The position numbers were made by a program, and so were the translations under genes. 64,000 nucleotides of DNA from Fremontodendron californicum (Eukaryota; Streptophyta; Magnoliopsida; Malvales; Malvaceae), in the NCBI GenBank assembly GCA_030761205.1, contig JAULJL010000005.1, positions 12,193,501-12,257,500 of the forward strand, given 5' to 3'. Below the pieces are notes generated by a model. It was not told the origin of the DNA, did no database searches, and saw only the letters and a list, made by a program, of their open reading frames with translations. Below, piece by piece: positions 10,078-21,362 of this stretch. How positions within the stretch are numbered: position 1 is the first letter of the stretch; each line of letters begins with the position of its first letter.

Positions 10078-10725
10078 ATGGAAAGTACTTCGTCCCAGCG
10101 CATTAAAAAAATTTGTGTCTTTGGAGGTGCTTATCCAGGGAAAAATAACATATTCGCTGATGAAGCCATAAGAGTTGGAGTAATACTTGCCCAACAAAAG
10201 ATCCAGTTGATTTATGGAGGCGGTAGTACGGGTTTAATGGGAGCAGTCGCTACAGCAGCACACGCCGGAGGAAGTCCAGTTCTAGGAATCGTGCCAAAAC
10301 TATTTACAGATTTTTGTGGACCTACCGTGGGTAAGGAAATACAAGTCTGGAGTATCCCTGAACGGATGACAATCATGTACCATTCTGCCGATGCATTCAT
10401 TGCTTTACCAGGAGGTCTGGGTACATTGGAAGAAATAGCTTGCGTGGCTTCTTGGTCATCTTTGGTCACAAATAAGAAACCCATTGGTTTGCTTAATATT
10501 AATGGTTATTTTAGTAATTTGCTTTCATATTTAGATAATGCTGTGGATAATGGATTCATGTTTTCAGAGGCAAGGAGAACCATAATTTCTGCTACAACCA
10601 TTGAAGATTTACTCAAAAAGCTACAAGCTTATGAGTGTTTATCTGCTACGGTTGTTCCGCAAACGCTCGGAAAAAGAAAAAGAGATATGGACCAGCAAGG
10701 AGTGGATTGCACTCTGTCTTTGTGA
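10078..10725 (+). CDS. LOG-like cytokinin riboside 5'-monophosphate phosphoribohydrolase (215 aa), intronless, inside a retrotransposon
   Basis: LOG enzymes release active cytokinin bases from their riboside monophosphates in the cytosol. The protein covers the whole family fold: KKICVFGGAYPGK (10-22), YGGGSTGLMG (46-55), the conserved Arg96 in IPERMTIMYHSADAF, and the signature PGGLGTLEE (111-119). LOGs usually have PGGYGTxEE, so Tyr is replaced by Leu. The N-terminal CGSS-like motif is GGAY. Length is close to the usual 210-220 aa. The tail carries a basic KRKR (199-202) and ends in DCTLSL. Plant LOG genes have several introns and this copy has none, so it was probably captured as mRNA. No stop or frameshift is present. 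The start at 10078 is preferred over 10042 because it follows a splice-acceptor motif and LOG homology begins just after it. Older databases call this family lysine decarboxylase-like. Whether it is active is unknown. Confidence 0.9.
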   Translation: MESTSSQRIKKICVFGGAYPGKNNIFADEAIRVGVILAQQKIQLIYGGGSTGLMGAVATAAHAGGSPVLGIVPKLFTDFCGPTVGKEIQVWSIPERMTIMYHSADAFIALPGGLGTLEEIACVASWSSLVTNKKPIGLLNINGYFSNLLSYLDNAVDNGFMFSEARRTIISATTIEDLLKKLQAYECLSATVVPQTLGKRKRDMDQQGVDCTLSL

Positions 10726-12715
10726 CATTATCTAACATTTTGTTTGTTGTGTCTCAGTTATAATAAGTGGTTAGCAACCTCTGCAGGTAATATCTCCTAA
10801 ATTCTACCTTTAGTAGGGGGTAAGGGACATATTTCGCTAATTTTTTTAAAAAAAAAAGTTTGTTGTGTTTTAAGCAATTTAGAAGTATTCATTCTGAACA
10901 AGGTCTGAGTAAGGGAGACTTGAGACATACCTTATCAGTTTGATTTTAATCTTTTTATGTTTACTTGTTAATTTTTGTTTAGTATTTTAGGATTGTTTAG
11001 GTTGCATGAGTTTGTTTTATTTTGAGTCTTAGTTATTCCTATTCTTATGTTATTAGTTCTTTTCTCTTACACATGATTCTTTCATTTGGGTTAATAGACT
11101 TACATTGAGGACAATGTAAGAATTAAGTGTGGGGGGAACGATTTAGGATTTCTTTTATTTTTGTCTACTATTTATTTTTTATGAGTCTTTATTATTATTA
11201 TTATTATTATTATTATTTTTTAGTGTGTTTTAGTTCCTTTTAATACAATGATGAGATATGAATTGCATAAGTCTAAAACATATTTATTAGTGAGAAGATT
11301 TTCATGAGAATTGAGCTTGATGTCAACCTTTTTATGAGCCAATGTTAATATGATATGTTGATTGAGAAAGAAGCATGTTTAGACTTAATCTGACTTGTAT
11401 AATCATCCTTGTGAGTTTTTGAGCCTATAATGATTGATGCATTATACAAATCAATCTAATTTCTTTCTTGAGTGCTCTTATGATTACATGATTCTCTAGA
11501 ACTTGCTTTAAACCGTTTGAGACTATATTGATACATGTGACAACATGAATATGATAGAGGCATTAGGATTATAACCAGAGCCAAACAGCCATCCATTATT
11601 AATGTTCTAAGAGAACATCCCCACTAGTGAGCCAATTTGAGCCTACATTAAATATGTTGTTTTATTGGTAACCACAACTTACACCTAGCCTAAATATACT
11701 TATATCCTTACCCTTGTTCTAAAGATGGATTATATATTTTGAGACATATTGCAAAAAAACAAGGGATATTTTTAGTTGAACATTTGGGTTAGAAACAAAA
11801 GATAAGTGTGGGGGAAGAAAAGAAAAGAAAAAGTCAAGAGAAAAAGAAAGGGATCATTGTTAAATACATTCCCATATTCAAAAAAAAAAAAAAAAAAAAA
11901 TCTTATCTTGAACTTCTAGTTAAAGTAAAGAAAAAGATGTTACAAAGTTGGTTAGAATGATGCAAAGGCTCAACATGAATATTTAGCCTATGTTATTATG
12001 TGCTTTATAAGAGTTTTGAGAAGTTTTATTTGTATGATCTTTTTATGTCTCTAAACTCTATGAACTCTTTGGAACCTTTGTGATATCTTTATCCTTTTGT
12101 TCTTTGACCACATTATAACCCTTTGGCCCCATTACAACCTTGAATAAAGACCTCTTGATTTATGAAGTTGTATGATCTAAATAGTGGAGAATAGGTGGAC
12201 AAGCAAGCATATGGTAGAAGTGTTTTCATGAGATTGATTGAGTGTAAACACTTTACCACTACTTTAAAGAGTGAAAATCAAGAGAGTATCCCATGTGAGA
12301 AGTTGAGATTAACTTTGAATATGCACTATTTTGATTGAAATATGTTATGTTAATATTGGCTTAACTCAAACTATTTACATTCAAGCAAGATTTTTTTGTG
12401 AATTTCTTTGAGCTATTGATTAGTTTATAAGACTTGTTCAAAGATTGTCTCTAATTTATATTGAAAGGATTAGGAGTAAATATTTTTAGTGTATGTAGTT
12501 TACTTATATTTTAGTTTTTCAATGTTTGTGGGTATCGTTCTAGCAAACCCTCACGAGACTAAACTCGTCCACTAGGGACACCTAGGGGTTTAAAGGCTTG
12601 TGTCACATGCTAAGTGCCACCGTGATTTCCTACGAAAATGGATTAGATTAGATTTTCTTATTTTATTTTTATTGAGTCGTTGCTAGGGACTAGCAACAAT
12701 CTAAGTGTGGGGGTG
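10726..12715 (+). other. 3' non-coding region of the Athila-type element
   Basis: About 2 kb without a gene. It holds three copies of AAGTGTGGGGG (11125, 11814, 12703), an (ATT)n tract at about 11187-11217 and a poly-A run at about 11880-11900. A perfect hairpin GTTGCTAG-GGA-CTAGCAAC (12679-12697) lies just before the last purine tract. Confidence 0.8.
12703..12713 (+). other. Polypurine tract
   Basis: AAGTGTGGGGG ends two bases before the 3' LTR start TGATAACTCG. It is the third copy of the same motif in the 3' region. Confidence 0.7.
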
Positions 12716-14208
12716 TGATAACTCGTATAATTATATAGTTCTTAGTTATGTTTTATTATTGTTTTGTGTCAAATACGAGTTATTATTGCTTAGTCTACTT
12801 GTGTTTATGATCTTTTATATTTTTATGTAATTTGGTGTTTTTCATGAGTTTCTTTGAGTAATTTCAGATTACTAGAATTAAGGGCAAATCCAGTTCAGTT
12901 CCAGTTCCGACACCGTTTGCCATATCAGCTATATCTCGAGTTTCACTAAAGCAATAAGGCTGAAATTTGTAGCCGTGCAAAGCTAAGAGGCATATCTATC
13001 TTTTTCATGTTTTACACTTCTTGAAACGGAGTCGTTTTCCCTACCGAAATCGACCATCAAGTTGGCTGATGTGCAATGACGTCTGTGCTGACCTGTTTTG
13101 GTATTTTGACCATATCTTCCGATCCACATGAGCAAATGATCTGATTCCAACGGCTATGGATCCGTAACTGATAGGGGCATATTTTTCTAGAAGACCATTT
13201 GATCAGATCGAGCCTCCAACATTGACAAAATCGACCATCAAGCTGGCTGATCAGAATTGTCATACAACATGACGAAAATTGTTAGAAAAATGCACCCACC
13301 TATTATACCTACCTTTGAAATTTATAAAGCTTGTCTCTTGTCATTTAGCTCTCCAAAATGTGTATAAATAGAGGGCCTTGGATGAGTATTGGGATACATT
13401 ATACATTGGTAGGATATTAGCCATTGTAATAAAATTCTCTAAGTTTTCTTCTTTTTTCCTTTCTCTAGTTTTCTTTTTCTTTATTTACTTATGCTTCTTA
13501 CATTTCTTTTCATTTTTAGTATGTGTTGCTAATCATATTGTTGAGGTGATGAGGTGAAGCTCTTGGTAAATACTAAGGTTAGTCTCTTAAACATGAGCTA
13601 AAATGAATCATCATTTATAAACACTAGTATAGATAATATTTTCTTTTGGTTTAAAATCATACTTGCAAAGTAGAGATCTTGATTCATTATTGACAATGAA
13701 AATGGCACAGTAAATGCTTGGTTTCATAACCTTGATTTGTTGTAGACATATACCTTGGCATAAGGAATTCTTGGACTCTTTTTATGAGTTTTGAGGACAC
13801 CAAATGAACATAATATCATATGCTATGGACGTTGGACAATTTGGACTGAATTGCTAAACCTTCCGATTGGAATCTCCCTTATGTGTGAATTTCAATTGTG
13901 TAATAAAACAAGATTAATCTTAGCATAACACCAAGAGTGGATTCTCTAACCTCAACATCTTTTCTTATTGTTTTTATATCTTGTTTAATTTCTTTTATTT
14001 TATTTTGTTTATTTTGTTCTCTAATATCTTGTTTATCTTGTTTTGTTGTTGATTCCATAATATCTTGTTTACTTTATTTTTCTTATATATATTTATAAAC
14101 TTATACTTAATAATAAGCTTCCCTGTGGTTCGACCTCGGACACCCGAGAATTTATTACTTGAAAATAACCTGCACTTGGGTTTACAACTCTTAATTGAGT
14201 CTCCATCA
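12716..14208 (+). repeat. 3' LTR of the Athila-type element
   Basis: Nearly identical to 4239-5730 (about seven substitutions and one single-base insertion). It ends CTCCATCA directly before the target duplication CTCGA. Confidence 0.95.
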
Positions 14209-14213
14209 CTCGA

Positions 14214-14316
14214 TAGCTCAAGCTCGAGCTCGACTCGACAATGACCGAGCCGAATTCGAGTTTTTTTCGAGTCAAACCTGAATAGCTTGCGAGCACAGAT
14301 ATCTCGTTTACGCCCC
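14214..14316 (+). mobile_element. CTCGAGCTCGA-rich MITE, right part
   Basis: Continuation of the MITE at 3819-4238, ending ATCTCGTTTACGCCCC, which is the inverted counterpart of its left end. A short minus-strand ORF here is a repeat translation. Confidence 0.65.
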
Positions 14317-14324
14317 TAGGTGGT

Positions 14325-14771
14325 GCAATGGTTCTTGCCCTTATCATCACAATTACTTAATAAATCACTTAAGGAAAATTTAATTTAATATGGATTTCTA
14401 AAGTTAAAAAAAATATATAGTTAATAATTAATTTAATAAAATATATAATAAGCAAAATTTGCTTTAGTAATTAACGATTTGAAAATTAATAAAGAAATAA
14501 ATGAAAATTAGTCAATATTTTAATTTAATGAGAAATCATCAATTTAGGACAAAAAAGTTAATTTTAAAAAAAATTACAGTTATATATGTTGTTCAACATA
14601 TATTTGTATTTTTGAAGCTTGTCATTTTATATATTTTTTGAAACAATTTACATATATTATATCTATACTGTATACAAATATGATTGATTAAGTTGGTGTC
14701 ACGAGTCAACTGACATCAACTCAATTAAAGTCAGTACAAAAAGATCAAATAAATTATTATATCAAATAACA
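14325..14771. other. AT-rich spacer
   Basis: No gene, RNA or clear repeat family is seen between the MITE end and the CACTA element. Confidence 0.6.
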
Positions 14772-14774
14772 TAA

Positions 14775-16234
14775 CACTACTAGAGAATGACTTTTTAGAG
14801 ACGGAATTATTTTTGACGGAATTATTCCGTTGAAATTAACGACTAGTTTTTTTGGCTTTTAGCGACAAAAATTGTGTATTTGTGACGAAATTTTCTTCCA
14901 TTAGCTACGAAAATTTCCGTTGCAAAAAACAAAATCAATTTCAATATAATTTTTTAGCCAAAACTAATTTTCGATAGAATTTTTCGTCAGAAATTCAAAT
15001 TTCCAACGAAATAACAATTCTGACGGAAAATTTGGTCGAAAATTAGTTTTAGTGTTTTCTGACGGAATATTTTGTTTGAAATTTGAATTTCTTAGAGGCA
15101 ATTTTTACGTTCAAATTTTTTTTGCGATGTTTTTAGGCAGATTAGATTTGCCCAAAACCCCTTTCCCCTTTGTTTTTTGTTTTTTTTTTCTCTCTTCTCC
15201 CTCTTTTCTCTTTTCCCTTCGCGTGGCCCAAGCCCTACCGACCTAGCCCATTCCATCCATCGCCCACCTGACCAGTCCGGTCGGACCCCTCTCCTCTCCG
15301 ATGCCACCCGCCGCTCCCTGCAAGTCCCCTCGCCCTCTTTCCTTTATCCTTTCTATTTTCTCTTCTTTCCTTCCTTCTTTCTTTTCTTTTTTCTTCCTTT
15401 AGATGCTTGAGTTCATCTATATTGGATTTAAATTCTTTGTTTCAACATGCAATTTATGAAGATATAATGCCTATATATATATAGCGTTTTTCTCGGTCTG
15501 TACCGTATATTGCCATGTTGAATTCATGCTTATAAGATTTTGCAAATTGGAATTGATTGGTCAGTGGCTTTAGCAGGTGTCCAACCAAATACAACATGAG
15601 AAATGCATTGGATTGGTTGCTTTCAGATTGTGAACCGGGAGATTTTCTGGTGTTCTATTGTTCTGCTCATGGCTCACAGCAAAGGAACTACACTGCCTAT
15701 ATCCACATTGAATGTGGAATCAAAACCCCATATTTGCCAAGAAACTAATTTGATTAAAAAGATAATTAAAGATTAAATATTTATAAATTTTAAATTTTAT
15801 ACTTGTATATAAATATAAAGATGACTATAATGAAGATGTATATTTCTAACTATATATAAAAAGAATAAATAAAATTAATTTTCGTAGAAAATACTTTTGG
15901 CGAAGGAAATTTCCGTCGGCAAAATTTTATTAGCGTAATTTCTGTTGTTAACAACTATCTGCGATGAAATTTTTTTCTAATTCCAAATTCCGTCGCAGAT
16001 ATTTATTAGAGACGGAAATTTTCGTCTCTAATATTTGCAATGGAAATAAACATTTTCGACGAAAAATTTCGTCGAAAATAACATTTTCAACGAAAAATTT
16101 CATCGGAAATGCCAGTATTTTCGATGGAATTTTTATTTTCGATGGAAAAATATCAGCGACTTGAGTATTTTTGACAGAATTTTACCTTTTTCCGACGAAT
16201 TTTTTCGTCAGTAAAAGTCTTCTCTCTTGTAGTA
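14775..16234 (+). mobile_element. Non-autonomous CACTA element with a captured gene fragment
   Basis: The left end is CACTACTAGAGAATGAC and the right end AAGTCTTCTCTCTTGTAGTA is its approximate inverse; the final G is mutated to A here but intact in the copy ending at 29041. A 3-bp target duplication TAA flanks it (14772-14774 and 16235-16237). Both subterminal regions are packed with short direct and inverted GACGGAA / TTTTCGTC words, as in En/Spm-type elements. No transposase is present. The middle holds a metacaspase exon. Confidence 0.8.
15577..15693 (+). pseudogene. Type I metacaspase exon fragment captured by CACTA
   Basis: Directly after a splice-acceptor-like TTTAGCAG the translation reads CPTKYNMRNALDWLLSDC and EPGDFLVFYCSAHGSQQRNY. 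This is the segment of type I metacaspases around the catalytic histidine; the usual S-G-H-G is S-A-H-G here. The catalytic cysteine, prodomain and the rest are absent, and homology ends at RNYT. Metacaspases are Arg/Lys-specific cysteine proteases involved in cell death. This piece alone cannot be an enzyme. It is a transduplicated fragment inside a transposon. Confidence 0.75.
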
Positions 16235-16237
16235 TAA

Positions 16238-17066
16238 CAATAATATTGACGTCTTTTCAATTTTTATATAATTTTTATTCTAAAAAAATTTATTAACTTT
16301 TTTTCTATAAATTATTTACTTATTTTAAAAAAAAAAAATTATCTATACATATGAACTACCCACTAATCGATTTTTTTTAAATATAATTTTTTCCTATTTT
16401 TTTTCCTTATCCACCTAGATGGTGGGTGTGTGACATAACCTAGTAGATATAAAGAGAAAGATAACTCTTTGTCCCATGAAAATAGTGAAGAAAACAATTT
16501 AACAGGGGTTTGTATGACTCTTTATGCTATCATAGCATTACGTAGCCACATTCATTGTTTTGTTATTTTTTTATAAATTATATATCTAAATGATAATTTT
16601 CAAAAATAAATAAATAAATAAATTTTTTATTTTATTTTATTTATATATATATATTATCTAAATCTTATAATTTACTATATCAACTGTCATTTGTGTTGCG
16701 CATGATGTTTGTTTTCTTATACATCTTTTTTGACAAATCTTCCATGAAAAGGTATTTGTAATACTCCTATTTTCATTTTACGTTTCCCTATTTGAATTTC
16801 ATGGAATTAAAAAAAAAATAAATTATTTTAGTGTATTTTATGTAAAGATTCAGATAAAATGCCATGAACCATTGTAAAAATTCTAGAACTGCATGTTTCG
16901 AATTAGATTTGAAAATTGAAACATATGTTTTGAAAATTAATTAATCGATTAATTGGCGGGCGAACAATTTTTCCTATCAATTTTCGTGGAAAGTCCATCT
17001 TGGTGCAATTGTTTTGGTTTTACAATATTGATAATTTATTATTATTTCAACTCAATTACTGATAGT
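16238..17066. repeat. Segmental duplication copy A (with 28720-31683)
   Basis: Homology to 28.7-31.7 kb starts inside the CACTA 3' end (about 15870) and continues to about 17425. Copy A lacks two insertions found in copy B (the 512-bp MITE and the 875-bp Helitron-like element) and has about three ATT units where copy B has about fifteen. No gene is seen in it. Confidence 0.85.
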
Positions 17067-17341
17067 TAGAGGTGTTCATGGCATGGCTGAGCCGGACTGC
17101 GACCTGGATTTTTTTCAATCTCTTTACTCAAGCCCGATTCGGGCCGATTGGTAAGCTCGAATTACTGTTCAAAAAATATTTTTATATTAATATTAATATT
17201 TTATAATTAAATTTAAATAAAAATATTTTTTATTAATAAATCATAATTCAGGCCAGACCAAACCGACCCGAATTGAAAAAATACATATTCAAATCTGGTT
17301 CAATACAAGCCGGGCGGATAACCCGACCTTGAACAGATCTA
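17067..17341. mobile_element. hAT-like MITE, copy A
   Basis: Ends TAGAGGTGTTCATGG and CTTGAACAGATCTA form an imperfect terminal inverted repeat. The flanks CTGATAGT and CTGATAAC are a likely 8-bp target duplication with two changes. A second copy sits at the same place in the duplicated segment (31308-31593). Confidence 0.65.
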
Positions 17342-17534
17342 CTGATAACTTATTTCTCTTTTAGAGAAATTGCATTTAAGTTTTATTGAAAAGCATGTTG
17401 CTTTACCATGTAAGATTAAAATTACCCTATTTGATAAGTCATTATCTTACAAGAACAACGAAATGTTCTCCCTAATTTGTAGGAAAAGCTAATTTTTTAT
17501 AATAAAAAACATTAATGGTGACGAATTGATTAAA

Positions 17535-20500
17535 TTGGTGGGAGTGTGATCATTTTGAATCAAGTGACCAAGATTGAATAGCAAGATGATATTTTTAAAA
17601 GGACAAGATTCTCCACTACTTTGCCTACATGGCATTTTATACAAATGGGAGGTCTCCAAATTGCAAAGCCATGTGAAGGCCCTATGAAGAGCATGTGAAG
17701 GCTATGAGATGATGCCAAGTAGGATTAAAAATGCCACGTAGGAAGATATTTTGGTAGTAGCCTCCATGATCATGAAAATGGCATAGATATTTTGTAGAGA
17801 TAGGAGACACAATGGTTGAGGTGGATTTATTGGCCAATGGGAGGTTGAAAAACTCTTAATTTAAGGGAAGCATCATGCAAATAGGTGACAAGAAGCCTTA
17901 ATTTAAGGGAAGCACCATAAGGGGACAAGAGGCCTAAATTTAAGGAAAGCACCATGCAAGAGGGAACAATTTTTAGCCACTTGGCAAGGATGTTGGGAGA
18001 GCATGTAAAGCATGACAAGGGTAAAAAAAATAAAAACACACTCCATGTAAGGGCAGCCGGCCAAGCACTTGGAGGAAAGGAATTTGATTTTTCTTAAGGC
18101 AATTCACTAGACTCTTGAGAAGAAAAGAGAAGAAAAAAAAAAAGAGGGAGAAAGGAGGAGAGCTTGATTTGGAAAGCTATAGCTAGGTAGCTATTCCCTC
18201 TTCTTGTTCTTCATTTATTTCATTTGATATCATGTTCTTTTCTCTTTGTTTTGATATGATTTGTTAACTTTTTGTTGAATAAAAAGGTTTTTAAAAATAA
18301 ATTTTAAAGGTTTCCTCTCCTTTATTCTTTGTTCTTCATCAAATAACCAAGTTTGACAAATTTTTTTTACATATTCTTGTTATAGCCGGAGCTAGCTTTG
18401 CTTTTTGTGCTTGTTCTTACTTGATCATGCTTGCTTGTTCGGTTGTTCATATTTGTAACTCATGGTTGATTAATTGTTATATGTTGGTTGGCTGAAAATC
18501 ATGCAATTTCATGAGATTTTCAACTAGGTTTTTGGCCACGATCAACCAATGATCTCAAGCCAAAAATCCCTTGCCCATATTAGTTGAAAGAGTGATAGTT
18601 TAGATTGGGTATTCTGACTTTGGGATTTTTTTTCACTACTCATCCTTGGTCAAAGTAAAATAATTTTTTTACCACATGCAGTAGACATTTAGAAGATGCC
18701 ATGGAATTTTTTCCAAGATTTTTAGATTTTTTTCTCATGGTTGAAAAAATGGCTTTCTACAAAGCAGTTTTGAACTTACTGTTATGACTTTGGTAAAAAT
18801 TCGGTTATGGTATCCTTGGTCCAAAAATTAAGCTGATTTTCCCATGGAGATCAACATGTTCTAGGTCTGTACTAATGTTTTCAGAATTTTTTGAAATTTT
18901 CTAGAAGAGTAAAAAATCGGATTTCAAAACTGGTTGTGAGAGTCAGATTTGTTTTTAAGAACTAATAATTATCTGTTTTTATTAGTTTACTAAGAGGGGC
19001 CTGATTTGGGATATTAGTTACTGTCTTAGGTTGATTTCCATGTCATTTCAAAAATAAAATTTGATTTTATAAAAATCGGGTCAAGGGTGGTCAACTTGGG
19101 TTTCAAAACTAGGGAAACTAGAGCCTTTTTCAAGGGGTATTCGGCCATGAGTTTTTCATCCCAAAAATTCTAATTTTTTCAAATCCGAGCCCAAAATCTT
19201 TTGGTTGTTGAAAATCCAATTTAAGTTTCTTCCAAAGGTGGTCAAATACCTTTTTAGGTATATGGATGTCCTTACTTCAAGGGAGAAATGCATCTTCATG
19301 CATTGCATAATTAAAAATGTTTTTACTTAATTTGGCATAAAAACGTATTTTTCGGTTTCTTAAACATTTGGCGAGAATTAGTTCTTAATCTTTGCTGGGT
19401 TTGCCGGGGAGGTTAGGAAATTATTCAACGCACGTGTTTATGGAATCGAAACGTATGGTTTTCGTTTTACTCGGAATCATGTAAATGTCATATGAAAGAA
19501 TTATTTTCCAAGCTTAGCCGGGTTTGCCGGGGAGTACGGTATTATTTTCCGACATATGCCATTTATGTAATTCCTTACATGAAAAATCAATTCCATGACC
19601 ATGCATATTCCATGATATCTACATTTGTCATCTTAATTATGTAAATTCTATGTTGATGCCATTTTATATTCATGTTGCTACTGTGATTATGATGTGATTA
19701 TGAATATTTTATGATGATGTCATTTAGATTTTGCCATGTCAAGCATGTCATGTCATTCATACATATGCTTTGTCATTTAGATTTTGCCATGGCAAGTAAT
19801 GTCATTCATATATATGCTATGTCATTTAGATTTTGCCATGCTAAGCATGTCATGTCATGTCATTCATACATATGCTATGTCATTTAGATTTTGCCATGTC
19901 AAGCATGCCATGCCATGCCATGCCATGTCATTCATACATATGCTATGTCATTTAGATTTTGCCATGTCAAGCATGCCATGACATTCATACATATGCTATG
20001 TCATTTAGATTTTGCTATGTCAAGCATGCCATGTCATTCATACATATGCTATGTCATTTGGATTTTGCCATGTCAAGCATGTCATGTCATGTCATTCATT
20101 TCATATGCCATGTCATTCATACATATCCTATGTCATTTAGATTTTGCCATGTCAAGCATGTCATGTCGTTCATTTCATATGCCATGTCGTTCATTCACAT
20201 GCCATGTCATTCATTCATATGCTATGTCATTTAGAATTTGCCATGTCAAGCATGCCATGTCATTCATTTCATATGCCATGTCATTCATTCATGTGCCATA
20301 TCATTTTAGAGCATGCTAGGTCATTCATTTCATATGCCATATCATTCATACATATGCTATGTCATTTAGATTTTTGCCATGTCAAGCATGTCATGTCATT
20401 CATTCTTATGCCATATCATTCAGATTTTGCCATGTTAAGCATGTCATGTCATTGATTCATGTGCCATGTCATTTGGATTTTGTCATGTCAAGCATGTCAT

Positions 20501-21357
20501 GCCATTCATTCATGTACCATGTCATTTGGATTTTGCCACGTCAAGTATGTTATGTCATTCATTCATATGTCATGTCATTTAGATTACGCCATGTCATGAT
20601 AAATATGCATATTGTTTAATTTTTATCTTAGTAATATTTTTGCATATTCATGATCATTTTTTTTATGATTTTAAAATATATGAAAAATAAATAATATTTT
20701 TTTTCCATTAAACAAGATTATTCCCAAGTTAAAAAAATTCATGAATTCTCTGCTGGGTCTGCCGGAGAAGATATCATCAATTATCGTTAATGTCGGAATA
20801 TCTTTTTTCAAAAATGAGAGTGATTCGGAGATTTTCAAAATAAAGAAAAATTTTCATGTTTTGCCAAGTTTGTCGGGAAATATGGGAAACTTTATGTTAA
20901 AAAATTCCGGATTATTTTCAAATAAAATATGATTGTTTTTTAAGGGAATTCTTTTTAAACACTAAATTTAAAATCGACTTTCACTGAGATTTAAGACAAC
21001 ACATGACTAATAAGATACAGTTTTATACGGGCGTTATGGGGGTGCTAATCATTCTCCGCACGTAACTGACTCCCGAACCCGCACTTTTTTTCTCTGGTTC
21101 AAAGCGCAGACTTCAAAATCGATTTTTTAAAAATATATATATTTTAAAATATTTTATAAAAACCGATTTTAATAAGTGGCCGATCACACCTAGCCAAAAA
21201 AATTGGTAGCGACTCTATTTCTTTTTCGAGGTTGTTTTCATGCCCTCCTCTTCGTTAAGAGGAATTAAGTCGTCTTTTACTCTATTTTTTTCAATGTCAC
21301 ACTTTAACGAGCGATGTCTCGCGATGAAGCGTTCCCGACTTTTTAAAGTTGCGACAC
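17535..21357 (+). mobile_element. Solo LTR, Ogre/Tat-type, 3.8 kb
   Basis: It starts TTGGTGGGAGTGTGATC and ends AAAGTTGCGACAC, flanked by a perfect 5-bp duplication TTAAA (17530-17534 and 21358-21362). The empty site is preserved in a paralogous segment near 25741-25765 (GAATTGATTAAAATATA), which fixes both boundaries. Its 3' half is related to the LTRs at 43.3-48.5 and 56-61 kb (GATTTGGAAAGCTA, CATGCCATGTCATTCA array, GGCCGATCACACCTAGCC). There is no PBS, internal region or second LTR, so it is the product of LTR-LTR recombination. Confidence 0.88.
19730..20605. repeat. ATGCCATGTCATTCAT minisatellite in the solo LTR
   Basis: Units of about 53-58 bp contain GTCATTTAGATTTTGCCATG, TCAAGCATG and TCATTCATACATATGCTAT, about 15 copies with drift. 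Related arrays lie at 46900-47690 (+), 41090-41310 (-), 60730-61000 (+) and 62190-62460 (-), always at the same relative place in the LTR. The long Met/Cys/His-rich ORFs here are repeat translations. Confidence 0.9.
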
Positions 21358-21362
21358 TTAAA

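Larger units (their letters stand above)
4239..14208 (+). mobile_element. Complete Athila-type LTR retrotransposon carrying C4-protein and LOG-like ORFs
   Basis: LTRs of 1492 and 1493 bp begin TGATAACTCG and end CTCCATCA. They differ at only about eight positions, so the insertion is young. The flanks are a perfect 5-bp duplication CTCGA (4234-4238 and 14209-14213). A tRNA-Asp-type PBS follows the 5' LTR. The order is gag-protease-(RT, RNase H and integrase core absent)-integrase C-terminal remnant, then a 178-aa basic C4 protein, then a LOG-like enzyme, then about 2 kb of non-coding DNA with three GGGGG motifs. Gag, protease and integrase remnants look like the Athila lineage, as far as I recognise it. 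The element cannot make its own reverse transcriptase and would need a helper. Confidence 0.93.

Noticed and set aside
15052..15410. Overlapping ORFs of 64-77 aa on both strands
   Set aside because: Low-complexity Phe/Ser/Pro-rich or Lys/Glu-rich translations of a pyrimidine-rich CACTA interior, with no domain. A captured 5' leader is possible but not supported.
19784..20619. Overlapping ORFs rich in Met, Cys, His and Ser
   Set aside because: They arise in several frames from the CATGCCATGTCATTCA minisatellite and have no other support. The same applies to 46885-47717.
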